The notes under the pieces were generated by a model. It had not been told where the DNA came from, did no database searches, and was given only the letters and a program-made list of their open reading frames with translations. A stretch of 47,591 nt of DNA, from positions 1 to 47,591 of the forward strand of contig JAISTX010000072.1 of assembly GCA_031272365.1 (NCBI GenBank), given 5' to 3'. Position numbers and translations under genes: made by a program. Each line of letters begins with the position of its first letter. Position 1 is the first letter of the stretch. Positions 1 to 9,359 of this stretch are shown here, one piece after another. The stretch is from Eubacteriales Family XIII. Incertae Sedis bacterium (GTDB lineage Bacteria; Bacillota; Clostridia; Peptostreptococcales; Anaerovoracaceae).

Positions 1-100
1 CCGGATCCTTGCCGAGGCGCCGCGCCAGGTGCTCCGGCATGAAGACGGAAAACGCCTCCAGGTTGCTGCCCCCGATGCTGGTGATGTCGTAGATTTCCAT
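1..100 (-). CDS. Partial CDS (5' end only), last visible gene of the CIS operon
   Basis: Only the first 33 codons lie in the window; the gene continues past position 1. The start is the ATG at 100-98, preceded on the minus strand by a purine-rich Shine-Dalgarno (AAAGGGGAT) about 6 bases upstream. The visible N-terminus begins MEIYDITSIGG and contains FMPEHLARRLG; I do not recognise a family. It has no signal peptide and lies downstream of the 556-residue gene in the same direction, so it probably belongs to the same operon. It could be a further structural protein, a cargo protein or the missing ATPase, but nothing visible decides between these. Confidence 0.7.
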   Translation of the reverse strand, partial: MEIYDITSIGGSNLEAFSVFMPEHLARRLGKDP

Positions 101-145
101 AACTTTATCCCCTTTCACACTGATTCCATATAGAGTGGATCCGTA

Positions 146-1816
146 TCACAAATTGATCATGCGCCTGAAGATCAGGATGGAGCGCATTTTTTGCCGTACA
201 TCCGTCTGGCTCTGCCCGCCGCCGAACTGCGTCTTGTCGCGGTCGTTGTTGAGCATCGTGTTCTCGTCAAATACACCGGCTGCCGCCGCGCGTTCCATCG
301 CGAGGCCGCGCGCGATGTCGACGAGATTGCTGATTTGATTGATTCTCTTTCCGAGCAGCTGGACACGAGCCGGATCCCCCGGGAACAGGTCGTCGCGCAG
401 CCGGTTCGTCCCGTTCTCCTTGCGCGTCGCCTTCAGCATATCCGAGAACATCATCGAATAGTCCAGCGCAAAGATCTCGCGCTGCGCCGCGAAGATGGCC
501 TCCTCGTCGAGGGCGCCGCCCGGCAGCTTGAAACGCTCCGTGTCAAACGCCAGGAGCCGCTCCGCGAAGGGCCGCGCGAAGGCGAGCATCTTCTCGTAGC
601 CTTCCTTCGAGATCCGCATGTCCCCCATATGCGACCGGAGGTCTTCGTCGAACCACAGGATGTGCAATAGCGTCTGCTTGTTCTGCTCCGTGATCGCCGC
701 GTCCTGCCCCGGATCCCCCGTCATAGGTTTCATCATCTTGACGCTCCGCACATAGTTTTTCGACCCCGTGAAGATCTTCTTGATGTTCGGGCTGATCTTG
801 TCGGCCATATCCTCCCAGTCGATCGCCTCTGTAGCGGCGGCGCGCGCCGCCTCCTGCGCCCGCTCGTTGTCCGCGTAGGCCGCCGCCTCGCCAGCGATCT
901 TCTGCTTGTCCGCCGCAATGTCGACGCCGTACAGCTTCAGCGCGTTCATCGTCTCCGCGCTCAGCGCCTCGCCGGTGCCGTGCAGGTAGCCGAGGCCGGC
1001 TTCGAGGCGGTGCATGCGGAGCGTCAGCGCGGCGACGCGCTCGTTGTACTCCCGAAGTAGTTTGTCGTCTTCGAGACTCCTGTCAATCAAGCGCAAACTT
1101 CCGGGATTCTCCAGGGATCCTCTCAGACTCCGCAAGTCCTTGTTTTCCTCATGGATGACCTTCGCGAGCGCCCGGGCATGCAGGTTGATCTGTGCCGCTT
1201 CTTTTGCAAAGCGGAAGAAATCGTCCTGCATCACCTGCGCGGAGTAGGGCTTGTGCCCGGCCAGGATTGGTTTCTTCACGATTTCGCGCACGCGCGTCAG
1301 CATCGGCAGATGCTCGGGCATATAGGCCTCGTCCGCCGCCCACGAGAAATCGCGGTTCTTTTTGATGGCCTCCTTTTTCTCCGCCTTCATATCCCCGGCG
1401 GAATCTTTGAGAAATGCTTCGGATTTTTTGGTAATACGTTCCGCCTCGACGCGCGCAAATTCCACTGTGTCACGCGGATCATTCTCGGTCGCTTCATAGA
1501 CTCTGGCCTTGGCTGACTTGCGTCTGCGGTTGCGCTCTTTCCAACCGAGCTCTTTGGTCGCGGGCGGTTTCTGCGTCCGTGGCATTTCCGCCAGCCGTTC
1601 CGCTGGCAGCGCGGCAAGGAGCGCGTTTGAAGCCGACCAGTCCTGCCGGAAAGCCGTCCGCTGCATTTCGCCGTTGATATCCATGAAATCGACCACGACC
1701 GGCGTTCTCGTCAGGTCGTACTGCATCTCCTCCTCACGCTGCACATCTGCTTCCAGGTTCGCCAGCCGGAACGCCTCCGACTTCGCGTCCATCATGGAAT
1801 CGTATTCATTTGCCAT
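146..1816 (-). CDS. Uncharacterised helical protein at the distal end of the CIS operon
   Basis: The 556-residue product has no recognised family. It is rich in Glu, Lys, Ala and Arg and appears almost entirely alpha-helical, with a basic stretch near residues 90-105 (ERNRRRKSAKAR) and probable coiled-coil segments around 110-300. There is no signal peptide or membrane segment, so it should be cytoplasmic or loaded into the particle. Its start overlaps the end of the gpI-like gene by 11 bases, which implies translational coupling with the baseplate genes. Genes distal to the baseplate genes in CIS loci often encode tail fibres, cargo or toxins, but no catalytic motif is visible here. A structural role or cargo role is a guess; that it is a real gene is secure. 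Confidence 0.85.
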   Translation of the reverse strand: MANEYDSMMDAKSEAFRLANLEADVQREEEMQYDLTRTPVVVDFMDINGEMQRTAFRQDWSASNALLAALPAERLAEMPRTQKPPATKELGWKERNRRRKSAKARVYEATENDPRDTVEFARVEAERITKKSEAFLKDSAGDMKAEKKEAIKKNRDFSWAADEAYMPEHLPMLTRVREIVKKPILAGHKPYSAQVMQDDFFRFAKEAAQINLHARALAKVIHEENKDLRSLRGSLENPGSLRLIDRSLEDDKLLREYNERVAALTLRMHRLEAGLGYLHGTGEALSAETMNALKLYGVDIAADKQKIAGEAAAYADNERAQEAARAAATEAIDWEDMADKISPNIKKIFTGSKNYVRSVKMMKPMTGDPGQDAAITEQNKQTLLHILWFDEDLRSHMGDMRISKEGYEKMLAFARPFAERLLAFDTERFKLPGGALDEEAIFAAQREIFALDYSMMFSDMLKATRKENGTNRLRDDLFPGDPARVQLLGKRINQISNLVDIARGLAMERAAAAGVFDENTMLNNDRDKTQFGGGQSQTDVRQKMRSILIFRRMINL

Positions 1817-2867
1817 CGTTGTTCGCCCTCACTTCTTTTTCATCCATAGCAATACCGGATAGATACCCCGTTTCGTCCAAAAGTATCCCGGCGTCGAGCA
1901 CGCCTTCCTTCGGGACGGCGAGCGCCGCGCCGACGTCGAGGCCGAGCACGCCGTCCAGCGCGGGGCTGCCCGTCTCGAACAGGATGCGGATGTCCATGCG
2001 CACGGGCAAAAGCTGCCGGACGACGCGGAGCAGGCGCTGGTGCAGTGCCTCGTCCGGCGGGCAGCGGAGCATGAGCGTGCACGTGAAGGGATCCGCCCCA
2101 AGCGCGCCCGCCGCGCCGCAGCCGCGCGCCTGCCGCTGCTCGATCAGGTAGAACGGCGCGTCCGTCAGGATGGAGACGGCCGCCTCCACGGCCTCGCGCG
2201 TCCCCTTCTTGCGGATCAGGGCGTAGGCGTTCTTCAGCAGCGCCCGCAGGCGCTTTTCCTCGATGTCGTCGCCCAAAGCCTTCAGGCCGAACCATTCCGC
2301 GTAGACGGGCAGGAGCTCCCTCTGCGCCTGCATCGGGTCGAGCAGGATGTCGAGTGCGTCGATGCGCTCCTGCAGGTCCCCGTAGAGCACCGAGAAGATC
2401 GAGATGTAGCGGTGGAAGAAGCCCCCCTCCTCGCGGTAGACCTCCGGGAAGGTCTGGAGGAAGTTTTCCCCGGGCGCGTAGGCACGGAAGCTGTGGAACC
2501 TGGCGGGCCCGCCCTTCGCCGTGAGCGTGACCCACAGGTAGCGCCCGTGCATGCCCGTGAGCAAAAGGTCGCGGCAGCCGGGCGGGTGGGCGCGCATCTC
2601 GCTTTCCAGGGGGGCAGCGCCCGAAGGCAGCGCCAGCGTGTCCGACGCGTAGGTGCGCACCGTGAACACGGTGTCCGCGGCCGTCTCCGCGTGGAAGGCG
2701 ATGCGCCCCCAGGGGCAGCCCTCCTGCGCGCCGTCGAGCCGTGCGAAGCGGACCGTGCCCGCCTCGCCGCCCGCGTACAGCAGCGCCCCGCCGTCCGCCG
2801 AGAGCCGAAACCCTGTCAGATGCGCCTTTTTCAGCCTTCCCGGCCCGACCATGTATTTCTTCATCAT
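1806..2867 (-). CDS. Phage tail protein I-like baseplate component
   Basis: The 353-residue product resembles the phage P2 gpI family and the TIGR02242 tail domain found in contractile injection systems. The signature is the central helical block (about residues 135-230), with FPEVYREEGGFFHRYISIF, a segment ending in LDILLDPMQAQRELLP, and KKGTREAVEAAVSILTD. In this family the region attaches tail fibres to, or completes, the baseplate. The first 130 residues look beta-rich and may be a family-specific extension. The C-terminal 60 residues (DGVLGLDVGAAL onward) are also beta-like. The gene starts one base after the stop of the upstream baseplate J gene, so the two are coupled. The start is the ATG at 2867; a second in-frame Met directly follows it. 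The protein should be cytoplasmic and assemble at the baseplate edge. Confidence 0.85.
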   Translation of the reverse strand: MMKKYMVGPGRLKKAHLTGFRLSADGGALLYAGGEAGTVRFARLDGAQEGCPWGRIAFHAETAADTVFTVRTYASDTLALPSGAAPLESEMRAHPPGCRDLLLTGMHGRYLWVTLTAKGGPARFHSFRAYAPGENFLQTFPEVYREEGGFFHRYISIFSVLYGDLQERIDALDILLDPMQAQRELLPVYAEWFGLKALGDDIEEKRLRALLKNAYALIRKKGTREAVEAAVSILTDAPFYLIEQRQARGCGAAGALGADPFTCTLMLRCPPDEALHQRLLRVVRQLLPVRMDIRILFETGSPALDGVLGLDVGAALAVPKEGVLDAGILLDETGYLSGIAMDEKEVRANNDGK

Positions 2868-2868
2868 C

Positions 2869-4998
2869 TTACATCATCTCCAGCCGGATTTCCCCGGCGC
2901 AGCTCAGGGCGTCCGCACGGAGCAGGATGTCCGGGCCGTCCGCCTGCGCGTGCTTCGCGTCCTGCGGCGTGATCGAAAAATCGTAGAGCGCCTCGACGCA
3001 AGGGAGCGCCTCGATGCCGTGGTACAGCGCGTTGTAGGAGATCTGCGCCCCGAACGGCGCCTCCCCATTCACGCCGTCGAGCGCCGCCTTGATCCAAGCC
3101 TCGATCTCGCGGCGCGCGGCCTCCTTGGACTCCCGGACGTAGACGGACGCGCGGACGTCGATCGGCACATAGGCGGGCGGCAGGATCTCGATCTGCGTGC
3201 CGATCAGCCGGTACCGCTCGAGCCGCTGCCGGATATGGTCGCTGTAAAACCCGGACAGACCCGGCTTTTCCCCCTCGCCGTACGGCTTCACGGCGATGCG
3301 CACGACGCCGCTGCCCGGTTCCGCCGTCGCGCGGACTTTGTGGATCAAAAGGCCCGGCGTCTCGCGCACGATCTGCTCGTAGTCCTCCACCGTGACGGCG
3401 ACCTGGGGCGACCGCAGGTCGGCGAGGAAGCGCCGCCGGAGCGCCTCGATGGTGTCCTGCGCACGCCCGCCTTCCGCCGGGAGCATGTTCGTGAACCCTT
3501 CGAGCACGGCCGGCTCCTCGCCGGGGAGCGGCGCGAGCAGGAAGGCGTTCGCCGCGCGGATGTTGCCGCGCGCCCCCTCCGTGACGGCGCACGCGGCGAT
3601 GTAGAGCGTAGCGCCCTCGTAGCCGTCCGGGTTCGTGATCTCGATGCGGTCGGGGTTCCCGAGCACGCGGTAGCCCAGGCCTTTCCCGCCGGGCGTTTCA
3701 AACGTGTAGACCCCTACCCCGTCCGCGTCCTCGCGGCAGACGAGCAGCAGGAAGGACTCCGGGAGGATGCGGTGGAACGACGTGAGCGGGATTACCTGGT
3801 TCTCATACCCCATGACCTGGCCGAGCAGGAGGTGCTCCGCGCTCTCCGCCTCCGCGCACACGACGCAGACGGACGCGCCGCCCCGCGTGGGCGCGTAGCC
3901 GAACCGCTTCCGGTCGAACCGGATGTGGATGCCGTCCTCCGCCTCCCAGGTGATGTAGTGGCGCCCCGGCCGCTCCGTCCGCCCGCTCGCAGGGTCCGGC
4001 GGCTGGGGCGGCGCCTGCGTGTAGGCGCGGTACGCGCCCCGCCCTTCCTCGTCGCCGTACACCGCGATATACCCGCCGCGCGCAATGCGGTTCCGCAGCA
4101 CGATCTCCACGCGGCCCGGGCACACCACCCGGCAGACGCGCGTGTCCTTCTGCACGGCGCGGAACAGGTTGGCGCGCACGGAATGCACGCGCGGCGTCAC
4201 GTCGTAGGCCTCCTGCTCGAGCACGCAGCGCAGCGCGTACCCGGCCATGCCGCCGAGCGTCGTCCTCTCGCACGCCCCCGCCGGGAGCGCAAACCGGATC
4301 CGCCCGCTCTGCAAAAACCCGTAGGTCCCGTCCTCCGCGTGCACCGCCTCCCAGCCTTCCTTCGCAAACACCTCCCAGCGCACCTGCGCCACGGGCAGCG
4401 ACTCGCCGTCGAAGGGGTTGCGCGCCTCGTCGTTCATGACGCGCACTTCGAGCAGCAGCTCCTTCAGCTCCGCCGGCAGCCTTTCGAATAATAGATAGAA
4501 TGCCGCGCCGGCCTGCGGGGGCTCGCCGAAGACCGCCGCGCCGACGCTGCCCGGCCCCTCCCCGACGTAGGTGATGTCACGGATCCCAGCGCCCGTCTCG
4601 CTGAGGAGGCGCAAGGCCCCCCAGTCCGAAAGGACGACGGGTCCGTCCGCCTCGAAGCAGACGTCCTCCGCCATGAGCTTCGCGCCCGGCGGCAGCTCCA
4701 ATAGCGGCCTTAGGGCGCCTGCGCCCGCGCCGGACGGGCTGATGTACACCTCCGCCGCGCGGCAGCCCTTGGGCTCGAACCCCAGGAGGGCGAGCAGCCG
4801 CAGGCGCACGGCGTCCGTGACCTCGTCGATCGAATCCCTTTGCGCGAGCGTGAACGCCGAGAGGTTTTGGAGGATCGTGATGCCAGGGTCGGAGCTGTTG
4901 AAATTGGTCCATTCCCCCGTGAGCGCTGGGATGCGCTCGACCGCCTCCGCAAAGAGGTCCTCATAGGTCTTGTCCGATAGTTTGATGCCGTCCAGCAT
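2869..4998 (-). CDS. Baseplate J/gp47-like protein (second, shorter copy)
   Basis: The 709-residue product is a putative baseplate assembly protein of the TIGR02243/baseplate J type, comparable to Afp11 or Afp12. The N-terminus has the usual FNSSDPGITILQNLSAFT signature (residues about 33-50), in which the DPG turn precedes a helix seen in wedge proteins. The J-domain signature EGARGNIRAANAF lies near residue 470. After it come the conserved VEDYEQIVRETPGL region (about 535-550) and the C-terminal ferredoxin-like repeat region with AYVPIDVRASVYV. It should form baseplate wedges around the hub together with the larger J protein encoded just upstream; the two genes are three bases apart. Identification as a wedge protein is strong; the choice between Afp11 and Afp12 equivalence is not settled. 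Confidence 0.9.
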   Translation of the reverse strand: MLDGIKLSDKTYEDLFAEAVERIPALTGEWTNFNSSDPGITILQNLSAFTLAQRDSIDEVTDAVRLRLLALLGFEPKGCRAAEVYISPSGAGAGALRPLLELPPGAKLMAEDVCFEADGPVVLSDWGALRLLSETGAGIRDITYVGEGPGSVGAAVFGEPPQAGAAFYLLFERLPAELKELLLEVRVMNDEARNPFDGESLPVAQVRWEVFAKEGWEAVHAEDGTYGFLQSGRIRFALPAGACERTTLGGMAGYALRCVLEQEAYDVTPRVHSVRANLFRAVQKDTRVCRVVCPGRVEIVLRNRIARGGYIAVYGDEEGRGAYRAYTQAPPQPPDPASGRTERPGRHYITWEAEDGIHIRFDRKRFGYAPTRGGASVCVVCAEAESAEHLLLGQVMGYENQVIPLTSFHRILPESFLLLVCREDADGVGVYTFETPGGKGLGYRVLGNPDRIEITNPDGYEGATLYIAACAVTEGARGNIRAANAFLLAPLPGEEPAVLEGFTNMLPAEGGRAQDTIEALRRRFLADLRSPQVAVTVEDYEQIVRETPGLLIHKVRATAEPGSGVVRIAVKPYGEGEKPGLSGFYSDHIRQRLERYRLIGTQIEILPPAYVPIDVRASVYVRESKEAARREIEAWIKAALDGVNGEAPFGAQISYNALYHGIEALPCVEALYDFSITPQDAKHAQADGPDILLRADALSCAGEIRLEMM

Positions 4999-5001
4999 GG
5001 A

Positions 5002-8000
5002 TCATTCCCCCGAAAAATGCACTTTGTGGTGGCCGCTGACCCCGATCATCAGCGGCGACGCCGCAAGGTCCGCCAGCGGGAGCCGGTGGCTGCCCGCCTC
5101 GTCCGCGTACGTCGCGACGGCGGAAAAGCGGCGAATGGCGGACGCGCTTCGAAGGCCGTGCAGCATGACGTCAATCTGCGACGGCGTCGGCAGGCTGCCG
5201 ATCTGCCAGCCGCCGTCCGGCGCGCCGCGCAGCGGGTCGATGCGTGCGGCGATCCCTTCCAGGATCAAAGCGGACGTCTCGTGCCGCTTTTTCAGGTCCG
5301 GCTCGTAGGCCCACACCTCCACGTCGATGCGGACGAAGGTCGGCTCCGTGATGCGGATGCGCTCTTCCGTCAGCGTCGCCTCGCAGCGCGAGAGCAGGCG
5401 CTCTTTCAGGGCGGGCGCCACCTGGGCAAACGAATGCCCGCCTTTCTCGTAGTCCCGCATCAGCACGGCGACCTCGACGCGCCGCCCCCCCAAGGGGTGC
5501 CTGCCCGAGATGCAGCGCGCGCGCGCGACGAGCTCCGAGAACGACAGCGCCTCGCGCGCAAAATCCGTCTCGGCGATGGCGCGGCCGCGCGAATTGAGCA
5601 GCCCCGCCCCGCGCAGGATGGCGGACGGCACGCTCTCCGCGTTGTTCCCGCCGCTCGTCATGGACGGGTTGTAGACGTCCCCGATGTACAGGATCCGGTC
5701 GAGCAGCCCCGTGACCTGCCCCTCGGCGAGGTTGCCCGCCGCCCCGTCGCACAGCCTCAGCCGCACGCGGATCGCGGGGTCCTGGGAGGCGGCGGGGATG
5801 CGCACGTTCACGCCGTCCCCGAAGACAAGCGCGCCGTGCAGGCGGTCGATCACGTAGTGGCGGTCCTCCGGCTCGGAGCCGTCGAAGTTTTCGACCTCCT
5901 CCCAGCGCACGAAAAACTCGTCGATCGCGCCGCGCAGGTCGTAGGACACGTGGATGTCTTCCGGGCGCTCCCGCAAAAGCCCTAGCTTGACGGGGAGCGG
6001 CAGCCCCATCTCGTTCACGTACACGTCCGCCGACAGGATGCCCTCCGCCGCGAGCGCGAAGCGCATATGCGGCGACGAAGCCTCCACGTAGAAAAACGAA
6101 TCCTCCTGCGTGCGGACGTTGCGCACGGGCACGGCATTCGTCAGGATGCCCGTGATGCGCGGCCCCTTGGCCGTCGCCGGGTCGAGGCTCACGAGCCGGA
6201 TCCAGCGGCGCGCCAGCCCGAAGGCCTCGCGCTCGCAGAAATCCTCCTCCGGCGACAGCAGCACCGCGCCGCTCTTGCGCAGCCCGTCGGTGCCGTCGTA
6301 GGCCCTCAGCGCCCGGAAGCCCTGCCGCGTGGAGTACTCGAAGCGGACCTGGGCCCCTGTGCGGCGCGCGGCCCTGGCGATCCGGAAATACAGGCTCAGG
6401 GGGGAGCCGGCCACGGCGCGGTCGAAGCCGATGTACAGGCAGTCCCCGGGGAAATCGTGCGGCGCGAAGCAGGTGAAGGGGATGCCCGAGAGCGCGTCCT
6501 GCGTGTGGTCGCGCACGGAGACGCCGCGCACCACCAGCACGCGCTGCGGCGCCCGCTGCGCGTCCGGGTAGCCATACGACAGGCGCACGCCCGACAGGGC
6601 GGGCATCGTGTGGATGCAGGGCATGAGGAAGCAGTTGTCCGCACGCTCCACGCGCAGCCGCAGGCACCGCCCCGTCCCCGCGCCGACGGACACGGGCTCC
6701 CAGTCGTCCGGGCACGTGAAGGACAGCGTGACATCCGCCCGCGGCTCCGCCGTCGCGAACAGCCCCGCCCAGGCCTCGCTGCCGGGCAGGCGCCGCCACC
6801 CGGTCCCGTTGAAATAATCGACGGCGACCGCGTCGACGACCGTGCGCGCCGTCGTGTAGAGGATCTGCGTCGGCTTGCGCTTGACGATCTTCAGGTCGAC
6901 GACCTCCTGCTCGGGCGTAAAGGTCGCGAGCTTTTCCCGGTAGTCTACGGAAAACCGCAGCGTGACCTGCGCGCCGCCGTGCGCGAAGACGTTGTCCGCG
7001 CACAGGTAGCAGTCGTCGAAGATCGACGCCGTCTCCCCGAACGGCAGGAAGGTCTCCGTGCGCATGTCCGTGTCGCCGTGCGCGCAGAAGTCCAGCGGCA
7101 CCTCCTCTGCGGAGGAGGACACGGACACCCGCGCGATTTCCAGGGTTTCCGCGCCCGGGCCGGCCGGCTCCACGCAGACCATGCCGCAAACGTCGTGCCC
7201 CTCCGGGATCGCGAGCGCAAGGGCTCCCTCCTCCGTGCCGACGGAGGTGAAATCTGCAAGGCCCTCCCCGTCGAAAAACCGCCAGCGCCAGGCACCCGCG
7301 TCGGCGAGGCGCGGCGCCAGGGGCGCGCCGTCCGCGCCGGACAGCTCAATGAGCAGCTGCTTGCCGTCCTCCGCGGAGAACACCTTGTCGTGGTAGAGGG
7401 CGAGCATACGGCGCTCGACGCCCTCCCCCGTGAAGTCGAACAGGTCCAGCTCGGTGGTGGAGGCGTCGGGGAGCCAACCCTCGTCTTCGTCTGCCACAGC
7501 CTCGCCCTCTTCGGCAGCGGCGCCCGGGGCACCCTGCCCCTGCGCCATCCCGGCGATCACCGGCGCCGCGGGCCCGCCGAGGTGCGGCAGGATCTTCCCC
7601 TCCGCCGACACCGACACGAGGTCCGTGATCTGCGCACCCGTCACGTGGAGCGGGGACGTCGTCTCGAACACGACGGCGTTTTCCGCCTCGTCGGCAAAGC
7701 CCAGGAGCCGCGTGCCCTCCGGCACGTCCACGCCGGGGATGACGTCCCCCGTGAGGCCGAGGATGCACACGCCGCTCGCGGGCGTCGCGGGCAAAAGGCC
7801 GATGCCCATCATGTTCACGAATTCCGCGCGGTATTTCTTGATGACCTGGTTGAGCCGGTCGATGCTCCCCTCCGTCTGCGCCGCGAACAAAAGCGCGATC
7901 ACCGAGCCGATGTCGGGATTTTCTTTGTCAAACACCCACTCGGGCGTGTACGAGGCGGCAAGGTTCGCGATCTGCGCCAGCAGGTCCTCCTGCGTGCGCG

Positions 8001-8040
8001 GGTCGATGAGCACGGAATGATTATTCAAGGGTGTCCGCAT
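5002..8040 (-). CDS. Large baseplate J/gp47-like wedge protein
   Basis: The 1012-residue product is the larger of two baseplate J-like proteins. Near the N-terminus NPDIGSVIALLFAAQTEG (about residues 41-58) matches the helix found at the start of these wedge proteins. An acidic low-complexity insert lies at about residues 170-190 (AAEEGEAVADEDEG). The J-domain signature GAAGNLAEGQVTG lies near residue 765, and the conserved ETDFAREALSFSELVARAR segment near 820. The long middle part is beta-rich and may decorate the outside of the baseplate. The gene overlaps the end of the gp25 gene by about 20 bases and is followed within three bases by the second J gene. It is cytoplasmic and forms the wedge ring of the contractile baseplate. 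Confidence 0.9.
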   Translation of the reverse strand: MRTPLNNHSVLIDPRTQEDLLAQIANLAASYTPEWVFDKENPDIGSVIALLFAAQTEGSIDRLNQVIKKYRAEFVNMMGIGLLPATPASGVCILGLTGDVIPGVDVPEGTRLLGFADEAENAVVFETTSPLHVTGAQITDLVSVSAEGKILPHLGGPAAPVIAGMAQGQGAPGAAAEEGEAVADEDEGWLPDASTTELDLFDFTGEGVERRMLALYHDKVFSAEDGKQLLIELSGADGAPLAPRLADAGAWRWRFFDGEGLADFTSVGTEEGALALAIPEGHDVCGMVCVEPAGPGAETLEIARVSVSSSAEEVPLDFCAHGDTDMRTETFLPFGETASIFDDCYLCADNVFAHGGAQVTLRFSVDYREKLATFTPEQEVVDLKIVKRKPTQILYTTARTVVDAVAVDYFNGTGWRRLPGSEAWAGLFATAEPRADVTLSFTCPDDWEPVSVGAGTGRCLRLRVERADNCFLMPCIHTMPALSGVRLSYGYPDAQRAPQRVLVVRGVSVRDHTQDALSGIPFTCFAPHDFPGDCLYIGFDRAVAGSPLSLYFRIARAARRTGAQVRFEYSTRQGFRALRAYDGTDGLRKSGAVLLSPEEDFCEREAFGLARRWIRLVSLDPATAKGPRITGILTNAVPVRNVRTQEDSFFYVEASSPHMRFALAAEGILSADVYVNEMGLPLPVKLGLLRERPEDIHVSYDLRGAIDEFFVRWEEVENFDGSEPEDRHYVIDRLHGALVFGDGVNVRIPAASQDPAIRVRLRLCDGAAGNLAEGQVTGLLDRILYIGDVYNPSMTSGGNNAESVPSAILRGAGLLNSRGRAIAETDFAREALSFSELVARARCISGRHPLGGRRVEVAVLMRDYEKGGHSFAQVAPALKERLLSRCEATLTEERIRITEPTFVRIDVEVWAYEPDLKKRHETSALILEGIAARIDPLRGAPDGGWQIGSLPTPSQIDVMLHGLRSASAIRRFSAVATYADEAGSHRLPLADLAASPLMIGVSGHHKVHFSGE

Positions 8041-8449
8041 CGGGCGCCTCCTGTTTCAGATAGAACGGGAACACGAGGTTGTCCGGCGTGTTCGACGCGG
8101 CGATGCGGTACGAGACGTTGACGAGCAGGCAGTCCTCGCGCGCCGCGTCGTCGAACCGGATGTCGACGCTGTCGATGCGCGGCTCCTGCGCCCGGATGGC
8201 GCGCGCGAGCTCCCCGCGCAGCAGCGTCAAATTCGTCAGGTTGACGTCCATGAAGGCATAGCCCTGCAGGCTCGCGCCAAACAAAGGCTCGAGCCACCGC
8301 TCCCCAGCCTGCGTCATCAGGATCAGGAAAATCGACTCCTTCACATTCTGCGCCCCAGTAGAGACCGCAAACCGCCCAGTAGCCTTGTTGGCCTGCACCG
8401 GAAACTTCATCCCGCTCCCCAAAAAAGCATCATCATCAACAAAATTCAT
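8021..8449 (-). CDS. GPW/gp25-family baseplate wedge protein
   Basis: The 142-residue product has the length and sequence of the gp25/Afp9 family. Visible signatures are KESIFLILMTQAGERWLEP, the conserved PLFGASLQGYAF segment, and the ARAIRAQEPRI.SVDI strand-helix pair. In known systems gp25 forms the core bundle of the wedge and gives the sheath its attachment and nucleation point. I chose the ATG at 8449 rather than the TTG one codon upstream, because a GAGGGG Shine-Dalgarno lies eight bases before the ATG. The upstream spacer is AT-rich and holds one copy of a 30-base unit plus a heptamer array, as in the spacer before the spike gene. The 3' end overlaps the large J gene. Confidence 0.92.
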   Translation of the reverse strand: MNFVDDDAFLGSGMKFPVQANKATGRFAVSTGAQNVKESIFLILMTQAGERWLEPLFGASLQGYAFMDVNLTNLTLLRGELARAIRAQEPRIDSVDIRFDDAAREDCLLVNVSYRIAASNTPDNLVFPFYLKQEAPDADTLE

Positions 8450-8461
8450 CAATCAAACCCC

Positions 8462-8490
8462 TCTTCCACAACAACAAAAATCACCAATCC
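8462..8490. repeat. Single copy of the 30-base spacer unit upstream of gp25
   Basis: This copy of the unit (plus strand TCTTCCACAACAACAAAAAT then CACCAATCC) matches the three tandem copies at 9360-9453. On the minus strand it ends in GTGGAAGA, close to the gp25 Shine-Dalgarno, so the unit carries translation-initiation-like sequence. It is followed, further from the gene, by a heptamer array. Confidence 0.8.
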
Positions 8491-8496
8491 AACCAT

Positions 8497-8535
8497 AATT
8501 CTCAATTCTCAATTCTCAATTCTCAATTCTCAATT
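8497..8535. repeat. Heptamer array AATTCTC x5
   Basis: Five perfect tandem copies of AATTCTC (minus strand GAGAATT) plus a trailing AATT fill the spacer just after the spike gene stop. The stretch is AT-rich amid GC-rich coding DNA. The same array, with one substitution, follows the hub gene at 9462-9500. Confidence 0.95.
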
Positions 8536-8538
8536 TAG

Positions 8539-9351
8539 TCATCCAACCTTGATCGGCGCCCCAGCAATAGACACCATCCCCCCGCTTTCCAACTTGTAAA
8601 TCGACGAAGCCTTCGCGCTGATCTGCCCGGCCTCCTCCTTCAGCATCCCGTCCGTCTTCACGGCGACCTTCTGCCCGGCCTTCACGTTGAGCTGCTTGCA
8701 GTCGATGTTGATCGCGCCCGTCTCGCCGTTCATCGTGATCTTGATGCCGTCGCCGACGAGGATCTCGAGCCGGCTCTTCGCCTTCACGGACATCTGCCCG
8801 TTCTTGCTCTTGATCACCACGGCGTTCTCGCCCTTCTGGTCGCGCAGCTCGATGAGCCCCTTGTCGTTGTCCATGAGCAGCGTGTGCTGGCCCTTCGCGG
8901 TCGCAAGCGTGAGCCGGTCCTTGTCGCCGTCGCCCTCCTTCGCGTCCTCGAACAGCAGCTGGCTGCCGTGCTTCGTCACGATGCGCTTCTTCACATTGTC
9001 CTTGTCGACGGAGCCGGACAGAAACTTGTCCTTGTCCTTCGCGACGCAGCCGACGATGTAAGGCTTCTCGATGTTGCCGCCCTCGAAGACCAAAAGCACC
9101 TGGTCGCCGACCTCCGGGAGGAAATAATGCCCCCACGAATCCCCGCCCGAAGGGTGCGCGAGCCGCACCCACTGCAGCTCATTCGCCTCGTTCTCGCGCA
9201 CCGGGATCGTGACACAGACCCGCCCCGGCATATCCTTGTCATAGTTCTTGGCAACCACGCCCACCAGAGCCCCAGGCACCCGAGGGTCCCCCGTATCACT
9301 CTTCGTCACCTGCCTCTCAGCAATCTCATCAATAATGTCATAAAGCGCCAT
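8539..9351 (-). CDS. Spike protein: gp5-like OB-fold plus beta-helix (VgrG C-terminal half)
   Basis: The 270-residue product matches the second half of VgrG/Afp8 proteins. Residues about 20-110 form a gp5 OB-fold (GALVGVVAKNYDKDMPGRV, then VRLAHPSGGDSWG and FLPEVGDQVLLVFEGG with the IEKPYIVGC strand). Residues about 125-260 form a repetitive, strand-rich needle (TKHGSQLLFED, ADKGLIEL-like and NAVVIKSKNGQ turns). It should sit at the tip of the inner tube and pierce the target membrane. The hub half is a separate upstream gene, unlike the single fused VgrG or Afp8. I see no PAAR motif at its end and no separate PAAR gene. The upstream spacer holds three 30-base repeats that reach to the start codon. 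Confidence 0.9.
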   Translation of the reverse strand: MALYDIIDEIAERQVTKSDTGDPRVPGALVGVVAKNYDKDMPGRVCVTIPVRENEANELQWVRLAHPSGGDSWGHYFLPEVGDQVLLVFEGGNIEKPYIVGCVAKDKDKFLSGSVDKDNVKKRIVTKHGSQLLFEDAKEGDGDKDRLTLATAKGQHTLLMDNDKGLIELRDQKGENAVVIKSKNGQMSVKAKSRLEILVGDGIKITMNGETGAINIDCKQLNVKAGQKVAVKTDGMLKEEAGQISAKASSIYKLESGGMVSIAGAPIKVG

Positions 9352-9359
9352 AAATCAAA

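Noticed and set aside
6067..8121. Long plus-strand open frame opposite the large baseplate J gene
   Set aside because: It is Arg/His/Val-rich with no domains and is the antisense shadow of a GC-rich gene; similar plus-strand frames occur across the whole CIS operon.
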